Positions 7,028 through 16,153 of a stretch of 64,000 nt of DNA are shown piece by piece. The notes beneath the pieces are model-generated. The model made no database searches and was not told where the DNA came from. It was given only the letters and a program-made list of their open reading frames with translations. Within the stretch, counting starts at the first letter, position 1. Each line of letters begins with the position of its first letter. The stretch comes from Niallia sp. NCCP-28. GTDB taxonomy: Bacteria; Bacillota; Bacilli; Bacillales; Cytobacillaceae. The position numbers were made by a program, and so were the translations under genes. The DNA is taken from positions 62,001 to 126,000 of the forward strand of contig NZ_BQYJ01000004.1 of the NCBI RefSeq assembly GCF_023168165.1, in the 5' to 3' direction.

Positions 7028-8892
7028 TAATTAGCTTGGGCACCAGCAAACTGGCTATAGTAGAGATCTGCATAAAAACCATGTTTCGCTAACAGATCAT
7101 CATGACAGCCTTGTTCTATCACCATGCCCTCTTTCATTACTAAAATCATATCCGCATCTTTAATAGTGGAAAGCCTGTGTGCAATGACAAAACTAGTTCT
7201 ATTTTTCATTAATTCTGCCATAGCTTCCTGAATCTGCGCTTCTGTTCTTGTATCTACACTGCTTGTTGCTTCATCAAGAATTAACAGGGTGGGATTGGCA
7301 AGCAGCGCTCTTGCTATTGTAAGCAATTGTTTTTGCCCTTGGGAAATATTTGTTCCTTCTTCATTAATAATTGTGTCATAGCCATCTGGCAATGTTCGAA
7401 TAAAATGGTCAGCATTGGCAAGCGTTGCCGCCTGCACAACTTCGTCTTCTTTTGCATCTTCTTTTCCATAAGCAATATTATCGCGAATGGATCCTTTAAA
7501 CAACCAAGTTTCTTGAAGCACCATTCCAAACATGCTTCTTAAATGTCCACGATCCATATCCTGTATATTTATTCCATCAATAGAAATGGTCCCACTGTCT
7601 ATTTCATAAAAACGCATTAATAAATTGACTAACGTTGTTTTTCCAGCACCTGTGGGTCCAACAATTGCAACTTTTTGTCCTGAATTAATAGAAAGGGATA
7701 AATTTTTAATCAATTCTTCTTCTTTTTTGTAGCTAAAATAAACAGAATCAAAGCGGACAGCGCCTTTTGGAAAGTCAATCGCTTTAGCTGATGAAGTTGT
7801 TTTTATTTCTTCTTCTTCATCTAACAGCTCAAATACTCTTTCAGCAGATGCAAGGGTGGACTGAATGATATTAGATATATTCGACAATTGCGTAATTGGT
7901 TGAGAAAACTGTCGTGCATATTGGATAAATGCTTGTACATCACCGACTGTAATACGCCCGGATGCTGCAAAAATTGCTCCGATTACAACAATAAGGACAT
8001 ATCCCAAATTATTAATCAATGTCATTAGTGGCATAATTAATCCAGAAATAAACTGAGATTTCCAGCTGGATTCATATAATTTGTCATTAATGCCATTAAA
8101 TTTAGCAATGGCTTTTTGTTCATGCCCAAATGCTTTTACCATTTGATGGCCTGTAAATATCTCCTCTACATGACTATTTATTTTACCCAGTGTTGCTTGC
8201 TGATTTTTAAACTGAATTTGAGAACGTTTGGCGATCTTGATGGTAACAAAAATACTCAATGGAATTGTCAAAAAGCAAATAAGCGCCAATATTGGGCTTA
8301 TTGTTAACATCATAATAATTACTCCTATAAATGTAACAACAGATGTAATTAACTGTGTTACACTTTGCTGCAGCGTATTATTAATATTATCAATATCATT
8401 TATCGCCCGGCTTAAGGTTTCTCCATAAGGGGTTTGATCAAAATATTTTAAAGGCATTTTTTCTAGTTTTTTCTGCACATCTTGTCTTAGCTCAAAAACT
8501 GTTTTTTGTGAAATGACAACCATAATAAGTTGTTGAATATACGTAAATAATGCACTTATAATATATAATCCAACCAGAAGAAGCAGTATCTTTCCAATAG
8601 CAGTAAAATCAATGGCTGCATCTGGTACTCCTTTTGACTTTGCAACAAGACCTTCAAATAAATGATCAATTGCTTTAGCCAAAATTTTGGGACTTAATAT
8701 AGAAAAAACCGTGCTTAATATTGCTGCAATTACTACAAAAAACAATTGGATTTTATATTTCCCTAAATACACTGCAAGTCTCTTTAAGGTTCCTTTTGCA
8801 TCTTTCGCTTTTCTGACAGGCATATGATTAGGGCCGCCATGTCCTCTTGATGGAATAATAGGGGATTTGTTATTTCCTTGACCTTTTGTCAT
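7027..8892 (-). CDS. ABC exporter half-transporter, catalytic-site subunit
   Basis: This is a type IV ABC exporter subunit of 621 residues: a hydrophilic N-terminal tail, six membrane helices (about 48-345), then the nucleotide-binding domain. Walker A is GPTGAGKTT near residue 413, the signature is the variant ISQGQKQ near 515, and Walker B LLILDEATSS near 537 keeps the catalytic glutamate. It overlaps its partner by 4 nt (ATGA). The partner has an aspartate instead of glutamate, so the two are expected to form a heterodimeric pump with one consensus and one degenerate ATP site. They resemble B. subtilis YfiC/YfiB. Control by the preceding MarR regulator suggests drug or toxicant efflux. The substrate is unknown. 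Confidence 0.88.
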   Translation of the reverse strand: MTKGQGNNKSPIIPSRGHGGPNHMPVRKAKDAKGTLKRLAVYLGKYKIQLFFVVIAAILSTVFSILSPKILAKAIDHLFEGLVAKSKGVPDAAIDFTAIGKILLLLVGLYIISALFTYIQQLIMVVISQKTVFELRQDVQKKLEKMPLKYFDQTPYGETLSRAINDIDNINNTLQQSVTQLITSVVTFIGVIIMMLTISPILALICFLTIPLSIFVTIKIAKRSQIQFKNQQATLGKINSHVEEIFTGHQMVKAFGHEQKAIAKFNGINDKLYESSWKSQFISGLIMPLMTLINNLGYVLIVVIGAIFAASGRITVGDVQAFIQYARQFSQPITQLSNISNIIQSTLASAERVFELLDEEEEIKTTSSAKAIDFPKGAVRFDSVYFSYKKEEELIKNLSLSINSGQKVAIVGPTGAGKTTLVNLLMRFYEIDSGTISIDGINIQDMDRGHLRSMFGMVLQETWLFKGSIRDNIAYGKEDAKEDEVVQAATLANADHFIRTLPDGYDTIINEEGTNISQGQKQLLTIARALLANPTLLILDEATSSVDTRTEAQIQEAMAELMKNRTSFVIAHRLSTIKDADMILVMKEGMVIEQGCHDDLLAKHGFYADLYYSQFAGAQAN

Positions 8893-10613
8893 ACCGTTTC
8901 CTCCATAACGCCTTGTGAATAAACAATCTCTTTATACACTTCACATGTTTCCACAAGTTGATGATGGGTGCCGACTCCTGCAATTTTCCCATCTTCTAGC
9001 ACAATAATATGATCCGCATCTTTAATGGTTGATACCCTTTGAGCTACGATAACTATTGTTGCATCGCCAATTTCTTTCTGTAAGGCGTTGCGAAGTGCAG
9101 CATCTGTACGATAATCCAATGCAGAGAAACTATCATCAAAAAGATACATCAGCGGTTTTCTCACAAGTGCTCTAGCAATCGATAACCGCTGCTTCTGTCC
9201 ACCAGAAACATTAGTTCCCCCCTGTGAAATTGGTGCATTTATTCCTTTACTGAAATTTGCTACAAATTCTTTTGCCTGAGCAACATCCAATGCTTTGTCT
9301 ACTTCTTCATCTGTTGCATCTTCTTTGCCGAAACGAATATTCTCTGCAATCGTCCCTGAAAATAAGACAGCTTTTTGAGGAACAAAACCTAATGTTTGTC
9401 TGAGTGCATCTTGTTTAAATTCCCTAATATTAATGCCGTCAATCAGAATTTCTCCTGCTTGTATATCATAAAATCGTGCAATCAAATTTAATATAGTCGA
9501 TTTTCCCGAGCCAGTTCCACCAATAATAGCTGTTGTTTGACCTGGTTTTATTTTAAAAGATAGATTTTCAAGCACTGGCTTTTCCGCTTGAGGATAAGAG
9601 AATACAACATTTTTAAATTCAATTTCTCCTTTTATTGGCTTTTGATCTCCACTGTCTTCATCTATTATGCTTGCAGGCATGTGCAGCACTTCATTAATTC
9701 TCTCTGCAGATGCAGATGCACGAGGCATCATCACAAAAATCATGCTTACCATCATTAAAGAAAACATAATTTGCATGCCATACTGAATAAATGCCATAAT
9801 ATCGCCTACTTGCATCATACCTTGATCTACCTGGACGCCTCCAAACCATATGATTGCAACCGTTGATATATTTATAACAACTATCATAATGGGCATTGTA
9901 ATTGCCATAATTTTATTGACATGAAGCGCTGTTTCTGTCAAATCTTTATTCGCCTGCCAAAACCGCTTCTGTTCATATTTTTCTTTATTAAAGGAACGAA
10001 TTACTCGAAGGCCTGTTAAATTTTCTCTTAACACACTATTTAACTGATCAAGCTTTTTTTGCAATAATTTAAACAATGGAACTCCTTTTTTCATAATAGA
10101 AAAAATGACAAGTGCCAATACTGGTATGACTACAACAAAAACTAACGATAATTTTGCATTTTTGCTTACAGCCATAATAATGCCTCCAATACACATCATT
10201 GGAGCAAAGGCAACCATTCTTAATATCATAATCGTTACTTGCTGCACTTGATTAATATCATTTGTTGTTCTATTAATTAAAGAAGATGTTCCTAAGCTGT
10301 TTACCTCTTCCAGTGCAAAACTCTCCACCTTTTGGAACATATTTTCTCGAATATCCCTGCCAAATCCTGCTGCAATACGTGCTGAATAATAGCTAGACAG
10401 AATAGCGCAGACAGTTCCAAATGCTGCTATAGCAATCATCCATGCACCTAGCTGCAGCATATAGCTTCTATTGTTTTCCATAATGCCCACATCCACGATA
10501 TCTGACATTAAATTTGGCAAATAAAGTTCTGAAAAAGCTCGAAACAATGTTAATACAAGAACAATAATAATTCCTATACGATACTTAGTTAATTCGCGCA
10601 GCAGCTTATTCAT
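8889..10613 (-). CDS. ABC exporter half-transporter, degenerate-site subunit
   Basis: This is a 574-residue fusion of six membrane helices (to about residue 310) and a nucleotide-binding domain. Walker A GGTGSGKST lies near residue 368, the canonical signature VSGGQKQR near 471, and Walker B LMYLFDDSFSALD near 493. The catalytic glutamate is replaced by aspartate, the hallmark of the non-catalytic site in heterodimeric exporters. The gene sits 20 nt after the marR gene and overlaps the next subunit by 4 nt, making a marR-ABC-ABC operon. It most resembles B. subtilis YfiB. A multidrug-type role is inferred from context only. Confidence 0.88.
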   Translation of the reverse strand: MNKLLRELTKYRIGIIIVLVLTLFRAFSELYLPNLMSDIVDVGIMENNRSYMLQLGAWMIAIAAFGTVCAILSSYYSARIAAGFGRDIRENMFQKVESFALEEVNSLGTSSLINRTTNDINQVQQVTIMILRMVAFAPMMCIGGIIMAVSKNAKLSLVFVVVIPVLALVIFSIMKKGVPLFKLLQKKLDQLNSVLRENLTGLRVIRSFNKEKYEQKRFWQANKDLTETALHVNKIMAITMPIMIVVINISTVAIIWFGGVQVDQGMMQVGDIMAFIQYGMQIMFSLMMVSMIFVMMPRASASAERINEVLHMPASIIDEDSGDQKPIKGEIEFKNVVFSYPQAEKPVLENLSFKIKPGQTTAIIGGTGSGKSTILNLIARFYDIQAGEILIDGINIREFKQDALRQTLGFVPQKAVLFSGTIAENIRFGKEDATDEEVDKALDVAQAKEFVANFSKGINAPISQGGTNVSGGQKQRLSIARALVRKPLMYLFDDSFSALDYRTDAALRNALQKEIGDATIVIVAQRVSTIKDADHIIVLEDGKIAGVGTHHQLVETCEVYKEIVYSQGVMEETV

Positions 10614-10633
10614 TTTAAATGCTCCAGTCTTTT

Positions 10634-11083
10634 TTAATTTGTTTCATCCCACTTGTTGTTAACAAAATAATCATTTACTTCATGCAATAAGCTAATAAAC
10701 ATGTCACTTTTTTCATCTCCTAAATATTGAACAAGATGAGTATACTTTTCTTCTATCTTGTGGAGGATTTCTTTTGTTAAGTCAGCTCCTTTTTCCGTTA
10801 AAGCTATTCGCACAATACGGCCGTCATCTTTATCATTGACCCTTTTAACCACCCCATCTTTTTCTAAAACATTAATTACTTGTGTAACCGATGGAGAAGT
10901 TATTTTCAATGCTGAACTAAGTTGCGAGATGGTTATCTCCTTTTCATTCTTATTGTTTTCTTGATGAATAATAAACAGCATAATTATCTCGCTTCTTTTA
11001 TAACCATTAAAGGAGAAATGAATATGGGTAAGTTTTCGAAATTCCCTTAATGAATGCAATAATTGTTGCGCTTTTTCCTTCAT
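10634..11083 (-). CDS. MarR-family repressor of the ABC exporter operon
   Basis: This is a 149-residue winged-helix dimeric regulator. The recognition region ISQLSSALKITSPSVTQVINVLEKDGVVKR (about 52-80) and the wing DDGRIVRIALTEKG (about 85-98) are typical MarR. It is the first gene of the operon with the exporter pair. A perfect 9-bp inverted repeat overlaps its -10 element, so autorepression relieved by a ligand is the likely mode. The ligand cannot be inferred. The start ATG follows a GGAGGCATG-type ribosome-binding site. Confidence 0.88.
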   Translation of the reverse strand: MKEKAQQLLHSLREFRKLTHIHFSFNGYKRSEIIMLFIIHQENNKNEKEITISQLSSALKITSPSVTQVINVLEKDGVVKRVNDKDDGRIVRIALTEKGADLTKEILHKIEEKYTHLVQYLGDEKSDMFISLLHEVNDYFVNNKWDETN

Positions 11084-11103
11084 TTAAATCATGCCTCCTT
11101 TTT

Positions 11104-11150
11104 TAATTAGGTAAGTAACCTAATTATATGGCGGAAAGATTGATTGTCAA
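11104..11150 (-). promoter_or_regulatory. Promoter and MarR operator of the exporter operon
   Basis: On the minus strand a consensus TTGACA (plus 11145-11150) lies 16 nt from TATAAT (plus 11123-11128). A perfect palindrome, TAATTAGGT (11104-11112), five bases, then ACCTAATTA (11118-11126), covers part of the -10 and the start region. This is a textbook arrangement for a MarR repressor blocking RNA polymerase. Confidence 0.8.
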
Positions 11151-11181
11151 TTATTAAAGTATCCAATGAACTGAACATTAT

Positions 11182-11237
11182 AAAAAAAAGAGACACTCGC
11201 CGCGAATGCACTCTTGGCAATTTTGCCTCTTTTTTCA
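11182..11237 (-). terminator. Terminator of the 11359-13368 chemoreceptor gene
   Basis: On the minus strand an AGAG...CTCT stem with internal GCGA/TCGC pairing runs directly into eight T. A second small hairpin (GGCAA/TTGCC) with a T-run on the plus strand adjoins it. Confidence 0.6.
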
Positions 11238-11358
11238 TAATGGGTGTTAGTCGAACGATTTTTACTTTTTCACAAAGCGAATATTTTTATGCCTTCTAAC
11301 AAATGAGACAAGAATGCAAAGCTGTTGTTTTAAAAACAATCGATGAGAACTTTAAAAA

Positions 11359-13368
11359 CTATTTTTTAAACATATTAACGATAATCATCAATTCTTCTGC
11401 CATTAAGGTTAATGCTTTAGCCGAATGAGAAATCTCGTCCATTGATGCAAGCTGTTCTTGGGATGCTGCCGCTACTTCTTCTGCACTTTCTGCATTAAGA
11501 GAGGCAATGGACACGATTTCGCCTGATTGGGATGTCACTTCTTGGAGGCCTGCTGACATTTGCTGTACAGTAGCAGATATCTCCTCAATTTGCGGACCAA
11601 TTTCTTTTGTACTTCTAATAATTTGAGCAAATTTATTGGAAGTAGCTTCTGAAATAGATAAACCATCTTCTGCATTTATTAAAACTTTGCTCATTATTTG
11701 GACAGAATGCTCTGTATCCTGTTGAATTTCTGCAATTAAAGAAGATATTAGCTTAGCTGATTCTTGAGACTGTTCTGCTAATTTTCTCACTTCATTTGCT
11801 ACTACTGAAAATCCTTTTCCATGTTCTCCTGCTCTGGCAGATTCAATTGCTGCATTTAATGCCAATAGATTCGTTTGATTGGAAATAGAGTGGATTACTT
11901 CTATTATCTTGCCGATTTCCTTTGAGCGATTGGAAAGAGAATGGATTACTGCATTGGACTGCTTTACTGATTTATTGATAAACTTCATTTGATGAAGATT
12001 TTGAGCAACGAATTCTCCGCCATCTTCTGCTAATGTGACTGTTTCTTTCGATAAAGCAGCAACATTAACAGATCTATCTGCAATTTGAAGAGCACCTTTT
12101 AAAATTTCTTCTAAAGAATGATTGGAACTTATCATTTTATCTGTTATTCCTTCTGCATCACTAGCTATTTGCTGTACAGCATTGCTTACTTGATTAGAGG
12201 CTGCTGACGTTTGCTCAGCACTTGCCAAAAGTTGTTCGGAAGAAGATGTTACCTGTTCCATGCTTGCGTTTAATTGCCCAATAAGCATTTTCAAATAGTT
12301 CTGCATCTCTGCAAAACTCTTGGAAAGCTCACCAATTTCATCATTCCCTGCATAAACAATTGTTTCTGTTAAATCACCATTGCTGATTTTTTTAGCACTG
12401 TTTGTTACCTTTTGTAATGGAGCTATAATCGATTTAATTATAATAAAAATAAGTGCCCCGCCAATAATGATGGATACCGCTATCACAATGGCCGTCATAA
12501 TAAATATATTGGAAGAAGCCTGAGTAACTTCAGAATTGTACATAACCCCTGCAATTTTCCATCCTGTATCTTTATCTGTTTCAAATAACATTACTTTATC
12601 TTTGCCTTTTTCACTGAAACTTACGGATCCTTTTTCTTTACTGTAGATTTTTTTATGCCATGCAGCCTCTTTTGGCTTTATCCCTGAGGTTACTTGTGGA
12701 TGGTACATATACTTTCCTGATTTATCCAATAAAGTCAAATATCCTTCTTTCCCAATTTTAGAGCCACGAATCATATCCTTTAATGAACTTAGTTTAAGGT
12801 CTATCCCAATAACACCTTTTTTATCATATGTAGTTTTTGCAAATGTCACAATGGAGTTGCCTGTACGACCATCTTCACGAGGCTGCAGCATAATAATTTC
12901 TCCATCTGCCTTTATAGCTTGCTGATACCAGTTTTCCTTTAGCGGATCTAAGCCTTCTGGTATATTTTGATTTGCATTCAGGAACATTTCCCCATCTTCT
13001 CTTGCAAAATACACCCCAAAAACATTTTGATTTTGTCCTAAGTATTGGGTGAAAATCCTTTGAATTTCTTCTTGATTTCCATCCAGCATACTGGCATTAA
13101 TATTATTCGCCAAAAAAGTGGCATCCTGCTCTTTTGCCTCCATAATATTCTTGATTTCAGTATGAATGAAGGCCACACTTTGCTGTGCAGAGAGAAACAT
13201 ATTATTTTCAAGTTTCTGCTTGGCGCTATAAAAAGAAACTGCACCAATAATGATGCTTGGAACCAATAAAATAATCAAAAATGAGATAAGCAGTTTTTTG
13301 CGCAGCGATAAATCTGAAAGTTTGTGAAATTTAACAGATAGTAAATTTACTCCTTTCTTTTTTTTCAT
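11359..13368 (-). CDS. Methyl-accepting chemotaxis protein with Cache sensor domain
   Basis: A transmembrane chemoreceptor of about 669 residues from the ATG at 13368, which has GAGGAG upstream. An in-frame ATG at 13386 is possible but has only GGGG. A membrane helix (about 27-48) leads to an extracellular double-Cache-like sensor (about 50-290, with [15 protein letters not shown] and [12 protein letters not shown]), a second helix (about 292-318), HAMP (about 320-370), and the signalling domain with [24 protein letters not shown]. The architecture matches B. subtilis McpA/McpB/TlpA, which sense amino acids and related small molecules. The ligand here is unknown. It is monocistronic with its own terminator. 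Confidence 0.92.
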   Translation of the reverse strand: MKKKKGVNLLSVKFHKLSDLSLRKKLLISFLIILLVPSIIIGAVSFYSAKQKLENNMFLSAQQSVAFIHTEIKNIMEAKEQDATFLANNINASMLDGNQEEIQRIFTQYLGQNQNVFGVYFAREDGEMFLNANQNIPEGLDPLKENWYQQAIKADGEIIMLQPREDGRTGNSIVTFAKTTYDKKGVIGIDLKLSSLKDMIRGSKIGKEGYLTLLDKSGKYMYHPQVTSGIKPKEAAWHKKIYSKEKGSVSFSEKGKDKVMLFETDKDTGWKIAGVMYNSEVTQASSNIFIMTAIVIAVSIIIGGALIFIIIKSIIAPLQKVTNSAKKISNGDLTETIVYAGNDEIGELSKSFAEMQNYLKMLIGQLNASMEQVTSSSEQLLASAEQTSAASNQVSNAVQQIASDAEGITDKMISSNHSLEEILKGALQIADRSVNVAALSKETVTLAEDGGEFVAQNLHQMKFINKSVKQSNAVIHSLSNRSKEIGKIIEVIHSISNQTNLLALNAAIESARAGEHGKGFSVVANEVRKLAEQSQESAKLISSLIAEIQQDTEHSVQIMSKVLINAEDGLSISEATSNKFAQIIRSTKEIGPQIEEISATVQQMSAGLQEVTSQSGEIVSIASLNAESAEEVAAASQEQLASMDEISHSAKALTLMAEELMIIVNMFKK

Positions 13369-13566
13369 ACTATTTTTTCTCCTCATATTAAATATTGCCC
13401 CTTTTAAAAATAAGTGTTATTAAGTTTATCGACAATATCGAGCAGATTATTATAGCAAAATAGCCATTTTTCTGAAAAAAAACACAAATCAGCGGTTATG
13501 ATGTATTTTTCTTATTGTTTTACTATATGAATAGCCCTATATCACAATATAATCCAATAATTTTTT

Positions 13567-13806
13567 ACGCTTTCCTTAATTCAATCAGTGCACTCCTCCG
13601 TAGCTCCGCCAATATGATTGGAGCAGAACACATTTTTTAATTGTGCCAATTGTAAATTAGGTAACACATCCATTGCTGCTCCCTTTATGCTTTTTTCCTT
13701 GAGACATTAATAGTTTCCAGCTCCCGCTTTTTACTATATCGTTTGATTCTGCTAAGTATCTGCTTGCAGCAAGCATTAAGCCAAATACTGAATTTGCTAC
13801 AGAAGA
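13567..13806 (-). pseudogene. Relic of a D-isomer-specific 2-hydroxyacid dehydrogenase
   Basis: Two conserved blocks of this enzyme family are readable on the minus strand. The first, SVANSVFGLMLAASRYLAES followed by NDIVKSGSWK, corresponds to the SVAEhtfALmLa helix. The second, after a stop and a deletion, is LKNVFCSNHIGGATEECTD, the catalytic-histidine loop (normally NVxxTPHIGGATxE). The nucleotide-binding GxGxxG region that should lie between them is gone, and a TGA interrupts the second block. It is therefore a decayed, internally deleted gene. Short open frames on either strand here are remnants, not genes. Confidence 0.65.
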
Positions 13807-14063
13807 GGCATTTGTCCTGGTGTATCAGTGGCCTTAACCCTCGCCTTTTTGCATCCTGTATGCAATCAATCATAGATCCTGTTTTGTTACAAGATAAACA
13901 GCTTCCATACCTAATTATGCTAATTCAGCGCAAAGCTGTTTCTCTTGTTTTTTAAAACTTCACTTAATGATAATAAAAACTTTGCATATTGTTTATGTTC
14001 CCTTCTCCATCTATTACTTTTTTAGTATTTTATTCTAATAAATTATTCAGGTGAAAAAATCCA

Positions 14064-15005
14064 TTAGTCCATGTTAGAAGAGATTATTTGGCGATAATCA
14101 TTTAATAAAGGCAATGATCCTATATGTTCAGTTACCTTCCCTCCTAAAATATTTCCAATTATTAAACACTGGCTTAAGGCTTCTGCTGTAGTTGGCATCC
14201 CACTTTCATGGATACAATAAAGAATAGCTGCCATAAAAGCATCTCCTGCTCCATTCGTATCAATTGCTTCCATTATTTCCCCCTTTTGATGAACCAATGA
14301 ATCAGGCAGCAAACCATATGCACCTTTGTCTCCCATCGTAATAAAAACAACAGGAATACGATATTCCGCTAATCTCTTTAAACCTTCTTTAAGAGTATCT
14401 ACCTCAAAAAGAAATAGCACTTCTTCTTCCGATAGTTTCAATATATCTATAGTATGGAATAAACTTTTAATGACGTTTCTGCACTCTTTTTCACTTGACC
14501 ATCTTTGCAGCCTGATATTAGCATCAAAACTCACTAGCAAATTCATTTTTTTAGAAATATTTAATGCCCTTTCTGTCGCTTTTTTTGCTTCCGGATGAAA
14601 AAGTGTACCAGATCCAAAATAAAATATTTTTTTATTATGGAAAGCATCCAACGTAATGTCTTGTTCCTTTATAACAAGATCTGGTGTGTTGTTACTGTAT
14701 GAATGAAAACGCCTTTCCCCGTTCATGCCTGTATGAATATGAACAGCACTTAATTCCTTATTACAATCAATTACGCTATATTTTAAACGAACTCCTTCTT
14801 TTTCTATTTCTTCTCTTACAAATAGACTATCTTCTTTTGTTCCTAGCTTTGTCAGATAATAGCTAGGTATTTGAAACCGACTAATATGTACAGCAACATT
14901 TACAGTTGCTCCACCAAGCTTCTTTTCAAACGAATTGTTTTTGCTGGTTGTAGAAAAAAAATCAATAAAGGCATCCCCAATAGTAATAATTCCTTGTTTT
15001 TTCAA
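14064..15005 (-). CDS. PfkB-family sugar kinase (fructokinase-like)
   Basis: This is a cytoplasmic ribokinase-fold kinase that phosphorylates a sugar or nucleoside using ATP. The N-terminal signature region has GDAFIDFFS and KLGGATVNVAVHISRF, and the C-terminal PfkB signature is DTNGAGDAFMAAILY, with the catalytic aspartate in GAGDAF. I chose a TTG start at 15005 (LKKQGIITIGDAF), 6 nt after AAGGAAG. The ATG at 15011 would leave no spacing from that site. That gives 313 residues, normal for fructokinase-type members. It is monocistronic with no sugar transporter beside it, so the substrate is open. Confidence 0.82.
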   Translation of the reverse strand: MKKQGIITIGDAFIDFFSTTSKNNSFEKKLGGATVNVAVHISRFQIPSYYLTKLGTKEDSLFVREEIEKEGVRLKYSVIDCNKELSAVHIHTGMNGERRFHSYSNNTPDLVIKEQDITLDAFHNKKIFYFGSGTLFHPEAKKATERALNISKKMNLLVSFDANIRLQRWSSEKECRNVIKSLFHTIDILKLSEEEVLFLFEVDTLKEGLKRLAEYRIPVVFITMGDKGAYGLLPDSLVHQKGEIMEAIDTNGAGDAFMAAILYCIHESGMPTTAEALSQCLIIGNILGGKVTEHIGSLPLLNDYRQIISSNMD

Positions 15006-15272
15006 AATCATCTTCCTTTTTAAAAGTTTATTTATGCATTAATCATACAAAATGAATCTCTATTTCCAAAACACTTTTTAAAACAATATTTTGAAAATGT
15101 GAAACTTCTTAATGAATCTTTTCGTTTTATATTAAGTGGAAAAGGAAAGAACCTATTCTCTGAAATTGGGAGTTTTTCTTTCACCATAAATTTGTTATGA
15201 TATGGTAGGACATAAAGCCGAAATTAACAAATATACATATAGAAACTACAAGATTTAATAGGAGTGAATAGT

Positions 15273-16112
15273 TTGAACGAATTATGGAATATTATTGTTG
15301 CGGTTATATTAGGGCTAGTGGAGGGACTGACAGAGTTTGCTCCTGTTTCATCTACAGGACATATGATTATTGTTGATGATTTATTATTAAAATCAAAGGA
15401 AATTTTTTCCGAACCAGTTGCGAATACTTTCAAAGTCGTTATTCAACTAGGATCTATTTTAGCGGTTGTCATTTTATTTAAAGATCGTTTTTTAAATATT
15501 TTAGGCTTAAAAAAAGAAATTAATGGCGTTCGAAAAAAAGGACACCGATTAAGTTTAGTGCAAATTATCATTGGATTGCTTCCTGCTGGAATATTAGGTG
15601 TATTATTTGAGGATTATATCGATGAACATTTATTTACCATTCATACTGTAGTATACGCGTTGATTGTGGGAGCCGTTTTAATGATCATTGCTGATTTTGT
15701 GCAAAGACGAAGAAAAAATGCAGCAATTGACACAGTAGACAAGATTACAAACACCCAAGCCTTTTTAATTGGCCTGTTCCAATGTATTGCCTTATGGCCA
15801 GGATTTTCCCGTTCTGGATCTACTATTTCTGGAGGGGTATTGCTTGGGTTAAGCCACCGTACTGCAGCTGACTTTACCTTTATTATGGCTGTGCCGATTA
15901 TGGCTGGTGCGAGCTTTATCTCATTGCTTAAAAACTGGCAATATATCACAATGGATGCACTGCCTTTCTTTATTGCAGGGTTTATCAGCGCTTTTATTTT
16001 TGCGATTATATCCATTCGTTTCTTCTTAAAATTAATTGATAAAATCAAACTATTGCCATTTGCGATTTATCGTATTGTACTAGCGGTTATTCTTATTGTG
16101 GTTTTCCTATAA
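15273..16112 (+). CDS. uppP: Undecaprenyl-diphosphatase
   Basis: This polytopic membrane enzyme removes a phosphate from undecaprenyl pyrophosphate to recycle the lipid carrier for wall synthesis, and it confers bacitracin tolerance. About 279 residues and eight helices. The two catalytic motifs are intact: EGLTEFAPVSSTGHMIIVDD near residue 20, and PGFSRSGSTISGG near residue 170. I prefer the TTG at 15273 (LNELWNI), spaced 8 nt from GGAG. The GTG at 15264 overlaps that ribosome-binding site. The gene is monocistronic and ends in a shared terminator with the convergent kinase gene. Confidence 0.93.
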   Translation: MNELWNIIVAVILGLVEGLTEFAPVSSTGHMIIVDDLLLKSKEIFSEPVANTFKVVIQLGSILAVVILFKDRFLNILGLKKEINGVRKKGHRLSLVQIIIGLLPAGILGVLFEDYIDEHLFTIHTVVYALIVGAVLMIIADFVQRRRKNAAIDTVDKITNTQAFLIGLFQCIALWPGFSRSGSTISGGVLLGLSHRTAADFTFIMAVPIMAGASFISLLKNWQYITMDALPFFIAGFISAFIFAIISIRFFLKLIDKIKLLPFAIYRIVLAVILIVVFL

Positions 16113-16117
16113 TAAAA

Positions 16118-16153
16118 AAAAACGATTCTTACCAAAAATAAGAATCGTTTTTT
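16118..16153. terminator. Bidirectional terminator between uppP and the sensor kinase gene
   Basis: AAACGATTCTTA pairs with TAAGAATCGTTT, with A-run before and T-run after, so it can serve both convergent genes. Confidence 0.85.

Noticed and set aside
6889-7092. 67-codon plus-strand frame
   Set aside because: It spans the nested inverted repeat and the end of an opposite-strand ABC gene. There is no start signal.
13743-13955. 70-codon plus-strand frame
   Set aside because: It lies antisense to the decayed 2-hydroxyacid dehydrogenase. The minus strand gives the recognisable protein blocks.
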